In this document: in pieces, positions 42,952 to 55,649 of the stretch
How positions within the stretch are numbered: the first letter of the stretch is position 1
How the letters are laid out: each line of letters opens with the position of its first letter
Position numbers and translations under genes: made by a program
NCBI RefSeq assembly: GCF_030704535.1
Contig: NC_081818.1
Location: 27,541,501 to 27,605,500, forward strand
Origin: Vitis vinifera
Lineage: Eukaryota > Streptophyta > Magnoliopsida > Vitales > Vitaceae
Reading direction: 5' to 3'
Length of the DNA stretch: 64,000 bases
The notes under the pieces: model-generated
What the model saw: the letters and a program-made list of their open reading frames with translations, nothing else
Told to the model about the DNA's origin: nothing
Databases searched by the model: none

Positions 42952-45540
42952 TCTTCTCTCTTTTAAGACTGAGCTTCAGTTTCTGTGTTCCCTTTTCATA
43001 GGTTGCAGAGAAAACTGAATCAAGACCCTCATTTAGCTGCTTCTTGGATAATACGTGTTTCTAGTTTCTACCTTTTACTCTCCCCTGTTTTCGTGGAGCC
43101 CTTTCTGAAACTCGAAGCTTATTGTTACCAAAAAAATTGTCTTTGTAAGAAACACACTCACTAACCAACCTTAGTAAACGCTAATAAATTGAGGGATTGT
43201 CATTTTCATTGCTATCAATTAAACTCGTCTCCACCTAAATTTGACGGGTAGTAATGGTAAGACTTAAAAATAAAAAATAACTTTAACTAATAAGTAATTA
43301 ATTTATCTAAAGTTTATATCTTTATTTTATTTTATTTTTTGTCTTAATCATTTCTATAATCTCTTTTACTACTCTACGACCTTTATTGTTACTTAACCTC
43401 ATTTTTTCTAATTATAATTTATGATAATAAATATATCAATTTGATGATTAAAAATAAATTTTAAGTTAATTTTATCAAATAAATTTTAATACTTAAAATA
43501 ATAATTAAGTAATAAGTTTTAAAGCATCAACTTAATTATATTAAAACTTAAAATCAAATTAAATCATTACATAATAAATATTAAGTTTTACCAATCACCC
43601 TCTTAATTTATAAAACTTCTTTATTTGATTTTTTAATATTAGAAGTTGTAAGTCTCGAAAAAGTAAATGTTGAAAAAAAAAGTCAATGAATATAAAAAAT
43701 AGATTTCAAATTGATATTTTTAAATGTTTTTTAAATTTATTATTTTATTTTTTATAAAAATATATAAAATCTTATTTTATTTTATTTCTATTATGAAGAA
43801 TAAAAAATGACTCTTAGGAGTAGTTTTATCCTTAATTTTGACTAAGACTCTTTGCATTCAATTTCTTATCATATCTTTATTGAAAGGGTTTTCATATTAA
43901 TTTTGGTGATGACTTTTTGTACGCAATTTCTTATTTATTATCTTTTCATTGAAAGTTATTTTTATTTTTGAAAAAAAATAAAAATAAAGACGAAGACCCC
44001 AAGGCGTTGGCATGGATGATTCACCAAACGAAGCACGCCGTCTAGTAGGTATGAGGTCCACCTGGCGCACGTTATTGAAGAGCCTTTCCTTTTCCCATGA
44101 GGTACAGCCCTTGTGGTGGGAACCACTCTGTTCCCACCTCCAGTCAATAATTTACATGTCGGTGCAATTACACTGCACTTCTGCCTGTACTCCACCGCGT
44201 TGCTCCCTGGATTTTCGATACGTATTGGTTCCAACCGGAAACGGTGTCGTTTTTCGTTGTCTTTGCACTTTTCTACATGATAGCATGGACCATACAAATT
44301 ATATTTACATAATCATATACTTCTAAATGCTTTTGCCCCCGGAATCAACGGACAAAACTTATCAAAGCCCATGAATCATTTTTTTTTAATTATTATTATT
44401 ATTATTTTCTAATTTTAACTTACCCCAGCTGTCCATTGGCTTATACCAAATCATCACGTTTGGTAATTCATGGACTTCTCTTCTAGACTTGTAGCGGTTT
44501 CGGAGTCCAGGGTGTAGTAAGTTGTATGGAAAATATTAATTTTTACCAAAATTAGAAAATAAAATAAAATAAATAAATAACATAAAAGGCAGAACATGGA
44601 CCGTCTTGTGGATTCTGCCTAGTGCTTGGGCTCTTGAGTGTTCACATTTTGTTTCCAAAAAAGGCCGAAGGAATAAAGACTAGTGTCGCTGTCTTTGGTC
44701 CAATGACCTTGACTGTTCAATAGTGTCCGTAATAAATGCAGAAGTTCTGTGTCTTCTTATACCCATATGAAATAGAACTTCGGTTACTGGAAATTTTGTC
44801 TAGTGGGAAACGGAAGACAAAATTTCAAAGCCTTTTGTTTTGGAAAATTCAAAATCAGCGGCTACCAAAAGGGAAGAAGAAAGAAGATTAGGTTCAGCTG
44901 TCTCTTCCTACCTTTTTTCTATTCCAAATTCAAATCCACAGTCTCAAAGTTGGAAATGGAGTCTTTTTTTTGTAGCCGTCTCATCTAACAACAACAAATC
45001 AATTGACATCTAGTGAAAGTAAGTCAAATCTTTTATAACATTAGATGTCGATTATTGACAAACACTGGGTTAGTGACATTTTTCCAAGACATGTGTTGTG
45101 CTCCTCAATTGGATTCAATTTTAAAGTGGGACAAAGGCTAAAAATTCAATCTATAGGCCACTTGAATGCTTCATTTTCCTTTTGTTAGGCTGAAGACACT
45201 GAGGGAAAAGACAACCCCTCTTTTTGAAAGATATAATTAATGTTGTAAAGGTGAAAGTGACGGCCCAAGGAATACTTGATGTTATCAGCTCTAGCCTCTA
45301 GGTGTCTGAGCACAGTACCCATACTTAAGATGACTACTCTGCATGTGTATGTGGGTGGGGTGGTTGGGTCATGATGTCTCCCACTATCATCAGATGTGTC
45401 TTGATGATTCTAAATTTCCAAAACCCTAATCCAACATCAATTCTTGTACCTCAATTCACCATCACAACTGTAAAAGAACCCCAGATCAAACCTTGTGCAG
45501 TGACTTCCAAACAGAAGATGATCATGGGAAAAACATATTA
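42952..45540. other. Intergenic region between the two CRK genes
   Basis: 43200-43970 is very AT-rich and has no exon. At 43985-44300 there is an island of ordinary GC content with no recognised product. 44300-45540 is the 3' flank of the second CRK. Nothing else can be supported. Confidence 0.5.
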
Positions 45541-48500
45541 TTATCTGAGCTCAGTATCAGAATGATCACAAGATATACATAGATCATATGCATCCACAGC
45601 TGGTCTCCTAGGACACCCCAATGCAGGAGAAATTGTCAAATTTTCTTCAGTGAATGGAGGCTTGGATGGAATAGGCAATGAGACATCCTTTTGTTTAAGC
45701 ATTTGAATTATTTCAGTCATGGCAGGGCGTAAAGTGGGTGATTCTTGAGTACACAACAAACCCACCTGAATTACTCTTGTGACTTCTTCCATATCTTCAA
45801 TCTCCATGCCCTTGTCTATAATCTCAGTCATTGTATTTGACTGAAAGTGCTTCCATGTCTGTAGAAGACAATAAAGATAAGATGAAGGCAATGCATAAAC
45901 ATGAACATATATTTTGGAAATAAGTGTTATAAGGAAATTACAGCAGTGGCTAGAGTGTTGAGGGAGTCATCAAGCTGAAATTTGTTATTCTGCACACCAC
46001 TGACAATCTCAAGTATGAGAACTCCATAGCTATAAACATCCACCTTGTCGGTTAATCGGCCCTGAGCTAGGTATTCAGGGGCCATGTACCCTCTTTTCAA
46101 GCCATGAAACAATGGAAAGATTTGAATGTTGAAGAAGATGGTTATAGCATTGGTGATAAAGAAGGGTGTTATGACATTAAGTATACTTACAGTGTGCCTG
46201 CAATGGCAGTGCCGGTGAGGGCTCTGTCAGTGGAATAAAACCTTGCCAGACCAAAATCTGCAATCTTTGGTCTGTATCTGAAGTCTAATAAGACGTTGCT
46301 GGCCTTGATGTCTCTATGAATGATTCGAACGTGACAGTCTTTGTGAAGGTACTCTAAGCCTTCTGCTGTTCCCATGATTATTCCAAGCCTGATCTTCCAG
46401 GGTAGTTCTTTCTTCTTCTCTGTGTCTTTCTTCCATGTGTAGCAGAAGAATTTTAACATGTTGGTCAGACAGTTGATATGGAGTCATAACTAGAACTATG
46501 AAACTATGAAACTATGCCCAAGTGCTTGCTAGTGAAAGTTGATTTTAAGCTTACCAAATAAGACTCGATCGAGGCTTCTGTTGGGCAGGAATTCATAGAC
46601 AAGGAAGCTATCATGTCTGGTGAAGCAGCAACCAAGGAAACGAACCAAGTTTTTGTGGCAGGCACTGCCTATAATGTCTATTTCGTTATAAACCTCCTGA
46701 GCTCCACTCTGTCCCGTTATGAATAAACGCTTTATAGCAATTTCTCTGCCATCTCTTAAGGTTCCCTACTCAAGAGGAAAGAGCCAAATGATAATTATAA
46801 TAAATAGGAGAAAAGAAAGATAGAAAATCTTGAGGGGAATTTACCTTGAACACTTCACCAAATCCACCTTGCCCAAGTTTGTTGGCTTCATTGAAGTAGT
46901 CGGTTGCTTTTTCAAGAGTCGTGTACTTGAACTGCAAGCTTCTCTTTACAACCGAGCTGTCCACTTCAATTTCTTCATTAATCAAGAAGATGATTTGAGG
47001 AATGTGTTCAATCATAACAAATTTCCTCATAATAGAGCTAAGCATAATAGAATTCTGCCTTTATAATTCAAAGCAAAGTTTCAAAATGAGAATGTCTCCT
47101 CATCAGCTAGAACTTACCATTTGCTTCATTTTGCTGATTTCGTTTTTGGTAAGCAGCTTTACCAATGAAAAACCCGATAATAATCGCCAAAATGCAGACA
47201 CTGACCACGCCAACGACGTGTGAGATGAATGATAATGTAGCATCTGCAAGAGATCCCCATGAAAAACTATAAAAAGAAAAATCAAAGCCCTGATACTGAT
47301 CAAACAGTGAAGAAGAAAAAAAGAATTAGTATATTAGAGGGCAAGAAGGCTCGGTTCTATAGAGCACAAAACGCAGGCAGACTTAGTACAAAAAGGAATA
47401 ATGGAATGAGTTGCATATTTGGAAAAGAAATGAATCAGGGGAAAGAAGCAGAACGGATATTCACATGGATATCAACTTACAGAGAAGGGTTCATAGTTGG
47501 AAATGCTAGGAAAAGCTGTGAGCGCTAAGCAATTGAGCTAACTATTCGGAACTAACCTCGAGCTGCTAGCCATTTGGGGTCATTAACAAATTTGTAATCA
47601 GAGTAACGTAGAAAACAGCCAGCATTGAGCACACGCCCTTCTGCAGATGGGAAGCAAGCAAAGGCAGAAATGGCTGCACTAGCAAGGCATGATGCACAAC
47701 GATCACGGTCCAAAGTCTTCCAACAACTAGCCATACCGTAAACTGTTATACCATTGGCACTCTCATCATATGCTGCATACCCGTCCCTACTTGGTGTCAT
47801 CCTGACCAGTTCATCAATCACACTCTTGGCTACATCATCAAAATTCTGGACACCGCTGATGCTATCGCTGCATCTCTGTTTCCATTCAATCCCCAAAGGG
47901 GAAACACAAATACACCATAAATATGAAATACTATTCATTATAAAGTTTGGTGTTGACTATTATTAAATTGAACTGCTAATTAGCCACCACCATTACCAGT
48001 ACCAGATCACTAGGACCACCTCATCCCTGAACCCCACTTGCAATTAATCCCAAAACAAAATTTTAATTTCAAACGAGCAGGGGTCAACTTTGTGATATCT
48101 CAAACAAAAATTTAATTCAAAGGAGCAACAGGTCAATTTTGGGATATTTCAAATTAGTCGGTAGAACTTTTAATTATATAGATGTGTTTTAAAATCGTGA
48201 GAATGCATTAAACCCAAAGCATCTACATAAGAGGAAAGGTTTTCTTGTATGATATCAAAGTCGATCATGGTCTAAGTGTTGGACTCTATGTATCTAGCTT
48301 GTAAGGGATGCTTATTTGTTTGTCTAGTTAAGGGATGGTTGTTTGTTTGTCTGGTTCCACAATTGTGTAAAACATAACAAGGATATTATGCTTGCATGGA
48401 TTCTATCAGAGAAAATTCTTTACACTATATATATATGTAATGGTTTCTCCTAATAGCTAAATTTAAAAAAAAATGAGGGAAAAAAAAAAAAAACATCTTG

Positions 48501-49448
48501 TGGCATGTGATGTTAGGGTACATACCAAATTAATCATGATATCAAAGTTGAACCTAACCTCGGCGTGGGACTCTATATTTCTAACAACGTAATGGATGGA
48601 TGTTTGTTTGTTATCTGATAACACAACCTCATGAAAAACATTATGTTTGTATAAGGGTGATTATGATATCTCACATCATAAAGAAAAAAAAATAAAAATT
48701 ATGGTGACGACTCTAACCATGTATACAGCCATGTGGCATATTGGCCTGATAAGTTGAAGGTTGGAGATATGGTTAGTTACGGAATCATCTTCGTTGGTGG
48801 AGCTCTAGATGTTTGTTTGGAAACATACATTAGTCAATATGAAAAAAAAAAAAAAAAAAGGAAAATTAGGACATCTCGTGGCATATGATATTAGGGTTCA
48901 TACCAGACTACTTAATTTTTATCTATCATCGTATCCTTCTCCTCTGTTGAAAGAAATCATAAACAAAGCTAGGGTTCATACTCAGCCAAAAAAATAAAAA
49001 AAAATACTAAGAAAACAAAAGCAGTTACCAAATAATCCATGGGCGTGAGAGTATCTTGAAAGAAGCTGTAATTGTCGCCTCTAAGGAAGCAGCCATCAAG
49101 ATAAACACGACCGCCAGTTGCAGGAAAGCAACCAGGGAAAAGAGAACTGATCTGAGAGAAGCAGGCTTGACAATCCTGGAAGGAGAGATCATCCATGCAC
49201 TGAGCCAACACATAGATTTTGTCAGGAGGCTCTCCAGCTTCCTTGAATGCGAACTTTGTCTTAGGCAGTTCATCTCGCAACTGGGTTATAATTTTGGAGT
49301 AGCTGTCGAGGTAATTGGAGAAGTTGTGGGCGTAGTCATTGCTGCATATTCTAGCGATGATGTCGGCTCTGGGGTTGGCTTTTGTGGAATGGATGAAAGA
49401 GAATGTTGTTGCGAGGAAGATGATGGAGAGAAGGAGACCAGTTTCCAT
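45541..49448 (-). CDS. Cysteine-rich receptor-like protein kinase (DUF26), second of a tandem pair
   Basis: This is a receptor-like Ser/Thr kinase with eight exons: 49448-49029, 47875-47557, 47243-47118, 46972-46845, 46765-46555, 46425-46191, 46092-45942, 45858-45541; phases fit and give 635 residues. Exon 1 carries a signal peptide ([20 protein letters not shown]) and the first DUF26 domain ([13 protein letters not shown]). Exon 2 carries the second ([13 protein letters not shown]). Exon 3 is the membrane span ([19 protein letters not shown]). The kinase has [26 protein letters not shown] and DFGLAR. Unlike its neighbour, the two DUF26 domains are separated by a 1.15-kb intron, and the kinase N-lobe has an extra intron (between 46845 and 46765). 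The two proteins share architecture but differ clearly in sequence, so the duplication is old. Confidence 0.93.
48490..48910. repeat. Imperfect direct repeats in CRK intron 1
   Basis: A poly-A run followed by ACATCTTGTGGCATGTGATG and TTAGGGTACATACC occurs near 48480-48530. A matching block (ACATCTCGTGGCATATGATA) occurs near 48840-48905. A third, shorter piece (AGGGTTCATAC) lies near 48971. They may be the ends of a small non-coding transposon; no family is recognised. Confidence 0.5.
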
Positions 49449-49910
49449 GAGAAAGACAGAATGGAATTTTCTTTATTTTTGAAGTTTTTCTTTGGTTTTG
49501 ATTGTTTCTGGTTATATTTAGTTGATTATACCGGTGGTGGCAATTCTTTGAAGCTTGCGGAGGGAGGGTGAGAGAAAGGTGGCAATACCAATGCCAACCT
49601 TTTGCCACGTCATCTTGAAACCCAAACCATGCACTCATGCACGTGCCCATTACTCATCTAAGCTTCTTTTTATTAATTAGGATTAATGCGTTGAATTTCC
49701 AACTTCATTGCCCAAAATATAATCAGGATTTATTGACAAATTAAAGTTCTATCATTTAGAGCCCTTTTATAAATGAATTTAGTCATAATGCTTTTAGTTT
49801 AGTGTTTCCCAAAATAATTATAAATAAATAAAAAAGAAAAAAATCACCTATCGGACGATTTTTCACTCTAGGATTTTGAAGAATTTTCAAAATATTGTCG
49901 AGGAGAGAGG

Positions 49911-49941
<31 letters not shown>

Positions 49942-50506
49942 CAATAAGCAATACAATTACTTCAAAATGGACTTCTAAGGGTTAAAAGGGGGAGAATACA
50001 AGACTAATTCAGAAATCAATCAATGTAATAAAACATTCTCACTAACAGTTCTTCAATATAATGCAATTTGTTTTTCCTTCCTTTTGACAACCTTCAGATG
50101 CCTAAAAATTACTCAGAATGTAATGGATACCAAAATTTACAACAAAATTAATGTGGACCCGATCAAAGATTCACCCAACCAAAATTTTGGAAAATCAGGA
50201 GCCACGCATTTCTAAAATATGACACTAGTTTATTGACCTAGCAAAGAAACTAGTCTCAGTCCCAGAGCCAACCTTTGTGATGACCCTATAGATTTAACCG
50301 AGTGGCAGAAGCTTTTGCTCAAATCAAGCTACATTATCCATCTGGTTATGTACTGTAAGGATATCCAAGTTTCATCCGTGTGCATTTTCTGCAAAATTTG
50401 TGTTTTAAGTTCTCTTCTGCTGACACATGATTTTCTTTCACTGATATGTCGTCGCCGGTCGCCACCTAGGGGACATCATTCTCAGAAAATGATAGCCAAT
50501 GTAACA
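49449..50506. other. CRK promoter region and PNP2 3' flank
   Basis: No exon is seen. It contains a (GA)n run at 49911-49941. Confidence 0.5.
49911..49941. repeat. (GA)n microsatellite
   Basis: About 15 GA units upstream of the second CRK. Confidence 0.95.
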
Positions 50507-53500
50507 CTACTCATCTTCCACCAAAGACATTACTGGAATCCCCTTTGTAGAAAAACTGGAACACATGACATGCAACTCATCACCAACCTTAAAGTCCCTC
50601 TTATCATTATCACCCTGCAAAACAAGAACATACAAGCATTTTAAATTCATTACCTTCCCACATAGCAAACAGTAACTATCACAGGACCAGCAAAGGAAAA
50701 ATGAAAAAATGAAAGAAAAATAAGCATACTCATAGTGTACTTGATAAACATGCTGTTTTAATTCAATAAAGTAAAAGAGCTAGTATTTTAGAGCTTAGAG
50801 GACCAAATGTCATTTATGGCAAACAAAGTTACCAAGCCTTAAGGCTTCTATAAAATATGGGGTATGTCACTCACAACAGTGAAATTGGTTTGCCATATTT
50901 TTCATGCAGATTAATTCTTTGGGAATTAAAATTAAAACAATAGACCATCATCAAGTTTTCAATTAGGATTAAATATAACAAAAATCTAATCAACTTGACA
51001 GCATAAGGCTAGATAACTTTTACTCTGTTATTGCATTGTCAAGAAAAAAGGGAAAGAAAGAGAGCTGGATCAAGGTCATAGGTGCACAGTTTCAGTCCTC
51101 AAAAGGATTATTCAAAATTTATTGCAGCCTTGGAACTAAATCATACTTCATCAGCATTAAGAGCACAAACACGAGCAAGAATTATTGAAGCCTTTACATA
51201 GTTCTTGTTCTCCCACCCACAACCAAAACACACCCAGCCCCAACCCAAACTATGGCCCCCTCCCACAACAAAATAAATAAATAAAAATAAAATAAAGATT
51301 AATAAAGCCCCAACAACATTTATTGCAGCTTAGGATTAAATCATATTTAATTACCAATATAACAAATTAAAACTAGAAACTGATAATGCTGCTGGCAAAT
51401 CATGAACAAGTTAAACATACCTCAAACCGATACATTCCTCGAATTCCACCACCCAAATCAAGGACTAGCCCATGGGTACGAATTTGATACACCTTGGCAT
51501 TGAGCTTCATTCCAAGCTTCAGGTTTTTTGCACCAGTGCAAGTCTCAGGTACTTCTTTAGTATCATTTAAATCATTTTGAGAATTTGCATTGAATGCAGA
51601 GCCATGTTTATCCCCATCTTCACCCATACTTAAGATAGTGAAAATGGAGTTTATATCTTTCTCCTTTTGTGAGGATATTTTTGACTTTTTAACATTTTTA
51701 GCTGAATCAGACATACCATTTTGAGGTGGAGATGTTTTTAACTTGTCATTGGAACCCGAAATGCTTCGGGGTTTAGAGGTATTTCTAGAACTCTGATTGA
51801 AGCCAGCAGATTTTTCCTCCTCATCACACTCAGCAGCACTTCGAATTAGAAATGATGGTAATTTAGAAGTAGGCAGGCTTCCTTCACTGGTTTCATCTTT
51901 GGCAACTGGCAACTCTTCCAGGTCAGAGTTCTGCTTTTCTTCACTGTCAGGAACATCCCCAATTGATGCCCACACACTAGGTGCTTGTTTGGTAATAGGA
52001 ATGGATCCTTCAACCACATTATTCGTGTCAGAGCCTGGTCGGGGTAAAGTTGATTTGAGTGATAATTTGATGTTACCACGAACATCCTGCCCTATGCACA
52101 TTAATGAAATCTGCTGGCCAATAGACACTACATCTGAAACGCGAACGACCTGATGGAAGCACCAAAACAAGATGCATAAAGAGGAAGCAAAATGGTAAAT
52201 ACCAATGAGTACTTCTTTAGGCATCCAAATTGGGGTAAAAAACATGGTGAAGAGTGTAAGCAATTGTCCAATAGGGACAGTCACCAGCAGGGAGCAGTGT
52301 ACTATAAATCATACCTTAGAGGTAATTTCTGATGCTACTGTTTCCATCATGCATTGTATTCGTTAAGCAAAACAATCTCATTTTGCAAGAAACATTTTCC
52401 AGGATTTTTATGAAGGCCAAAATTCTGGAAATAAGAATATCTAGATGATAGAAGAAATTCAAGCCTGATTCTGACTCACCACAACGTATCATGAGACACT
52501 TCCTTTATATACTTAATTCAAATATCTACTTTGACTACAAGGGAGGGATTTCATGGAATGGGCCTTGATTAAAACATCAGGTGTCTAACTAATATCCACC
52601 GGTGTCAATCATCTCCACTGAAACTCAGTAACATAAACTAACTAATATCCACCTGTTCCATTATTTATTATTTAAAAAAATTAAATAAATAAATCCTCCC
52701 TCCCCCCCAAAAAAAAAAAAAAAAAACATTTACATAACATACAGTCTTGATATATTTTTAACAATATGTTCCATAACCTGGAATACTTTATTAGTTTAAG
52801 CTATCCTTACACATTGCCCTTTAACAGCAATGTGTTTGACTGTTAAGACCTACTTTTCTTTAATCAGCATTATTGAGACCCATTTCACATCAGTGTCACA
52901 TCTCAAATTCCAAATCAAAGTTTTCACATGTAGGTAGGTATACAGACCAATGACATGTACAATTAATCTTTTCTGGGACTTATACTGGCATCTGCATAAT
53001 GTTTTTCACAAATTTGTCTTCCATGACTTTCAATCATTTCTATTGCATCTCAGGGATGGTCAAAATGGCTCACCAAAATGAAATTTAATACCTTGATGAC
53101 ACAGGTCGAATTATGCAGGTTAAACATCATAGCATGTAAAACCAGCATGGAACAGAAGTTTCACATGATACTGACAAAAAAGAAAGGAAATGCATCTCCT
53201 TCTCTAGCGTGATGTTGAAAACAATTGGAGTGCCAACGATTAAACAATATAAAACTGGATCCAGTATAAACAAGAAAATATCTAAATTAGTCCAGACAAT
53301 AACCTTTCACCATTAAATCCTTAAAAGAAAAAGTGAAAATAAAATGGGACTGCTCTTAAAGCCATACTCTTCTTACATACCGGTTCATGAGATAACTCAG
53401 AAATGTGAAGGAGGCCTTGCTGGCCACCATTAAACTCCACAAAAGCACCATATTCTTTTACTGAAGTTACCACACCCTTGTAAATACCTCCAATTTCAAT

Positions 53501-55599
53501 CTCACGGCCAACTATAAAATCAACCTGATGAGACAAAATAACAATTCAATGAACTTCGACTCCAAAAAAGGGAAATCAAGATATCGCAGGCACATATGTA
53601 ACTGAACCATAGACAAGATGAAAATCATTAGGTTAAGAAATGTCTAATGCACATGGTGCAAGTATCACGTGTCTACATTCATAGATTTATCTCAGCCATA
53701 AAACAAGGATAATAGTAACTTCAAATGGCAGCCAGTAAGAGCGTTTCAAGCAAGGAAACCAAAGGTTCCTTACCCCTCCATGCCTGCCCTGCCACCCCAA
53801 ACCCCACCCCCTGGCCCCCAACATTCCCCAAAAAGGAAAAAAAAAAATCACAATTCAAAGAGTAAAATGATACAGTTTGAGTTAATATACATAATGGCTC
53901 ATAACCATTGATTAGAAGAAAACCAAGTAAACTGAGATGCACTTGAATACCAAAGCCAAAGTGCTCAGGAAAATCCATTCATGCCTGACCCTGACACTAT
54001 GAAGCCTATCAGCCAGTATATTGCCAAATGAAGTATGATTCATTTCATGAAAAAATTGTTGTTGCAAAGAAAAGGGCTTCTCAACCAGAATCGCATTAAA
54101 CTAGGTCTTACATCCCAAATGCTTCCTTAAGGAGTAAATCTCAGAGAATGAACCACTCATTTATATCTATTTAAAAAACTGTACCATTCTAGAGTAGATC
54201 GATTTTTCCCACTTTGACCACAACTATGTAGTTGTAGTGCTTGGGGGAAGGATTTCTCATCCTTCTTTGTACTTTCTTGATCCATGATAATGAAATGTTT
54301 GTTTCTCATCAAAGGAAAAAAAAAACCATTATGACATTCTAAAATATGGTTGGATTGTATGCAACAGAGTTTTTGAAGGGGAGTCATTTCCAGTTACTTT
54401 TAACTACTTGTACATCATCACGAGAATAGTCTATCCAAGATGAGTATGGACTTTTCCAAATCATTACTCATAATTATTCATGTTGAAAAAACTATTAGTT
54501 GGACAACACATATGAGATAGAAGAACCATGTTTCATAAATGAGGCTTATGAAATAAAAATTTCCAGGACTAGTCTCCATGAGAATTCAACTAAAAATTTA
54601 TCAGGTGCATTTTTTGTTAAAAGTAAAAGGTCTACACTACTTAAACACGTGGCAAGTAAAAAATAGACCCAACAACTGAATCTCAATTTTATTTCCTCCA
54701 TGTTACGAGAAAAAATTTAATCTCTTCTAACAGTCTTATCATTTTGAGAATGACAATTGAGTCCCTTCAAATCAGGGGATAAAAGAAACATTGCATTTAA
54801 ATACATTGGTGAACAAAACTTCTCTAGTTGTTTTTTTCCCAAGTAGAAGCTTCCATAGCTGGTTTAATATTAAGAATTTATCTACAGAGTGAAATCTAAT
54901 GCAATTTGATATATTCTCATGATTTTTTATTTTTTATTTTTGGATAGATAATGATTTATTTTTATTTTTTTAAGCTTGATATATTCTCATGATTTTGATT
55001 AGCAGTTAATATTAATAAAATTATTCACAAGCACTACACACATTGAAAAACTTCTAATTTATAATCTTTGTTTTTGTTGATTTTGTTTTATTTTCTCTAC
55101 AAGAAGGTATACATAAGCACAGTTTAATTTTCTGCAAAGCATTCACAAGATTGCTCCTCAGATATATTTATCATGGCCCTAGAAAACTTACAAAGCACAT
55201 TTTTTTTTCTGATTTTATTTCCATTTTTCAAATCTTTTTAGAGAGAGGATACACTTTTTTTTTTTGATAAGTAAAAAAAAAAAAAAAAAAAAGCTATTTT
55301 AGAGAGAGGATACACTTATGTATTTCATTTAAGTTCTTTAATCTTTTTTAATCTTTGAAGATTTTGATTTGATGGACCAAGCTATTTTACAGTCCTTTAT
55401 CCACATGTTTTTGGAGTGGGACAAGGTGCATTTAAGCTATAGCTTGTTGTCTTTATTTGAATTTATTGATTGATTGGGTTGTAAGTGAGGAGAGGGAGTG
55501 GTTTTTTGTTTATCTCTCCCTTTTTTTGGCCCTGTATACATCATGTATACTTTTGTGCGCTTCTTTGGCGCCTTTAATACAATTGCTTTTACCTATCAG

Positions 55600-55649
<50 letters not shown>

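Noticed and set aside
49056..49571. 171-codon plus-strand ORF
   Set aside because: It is antisense to exon 1 of the second CRK, which has the signal peptide and DUF26 cysteines.
54157..54320. Possible further LINE tail (TTTCTCATCAAAGG followed by an A-run near 54310)
   Set aside because: No target duplication and no coding similarity could be seen; an A-run after ATCA alone is not enough.
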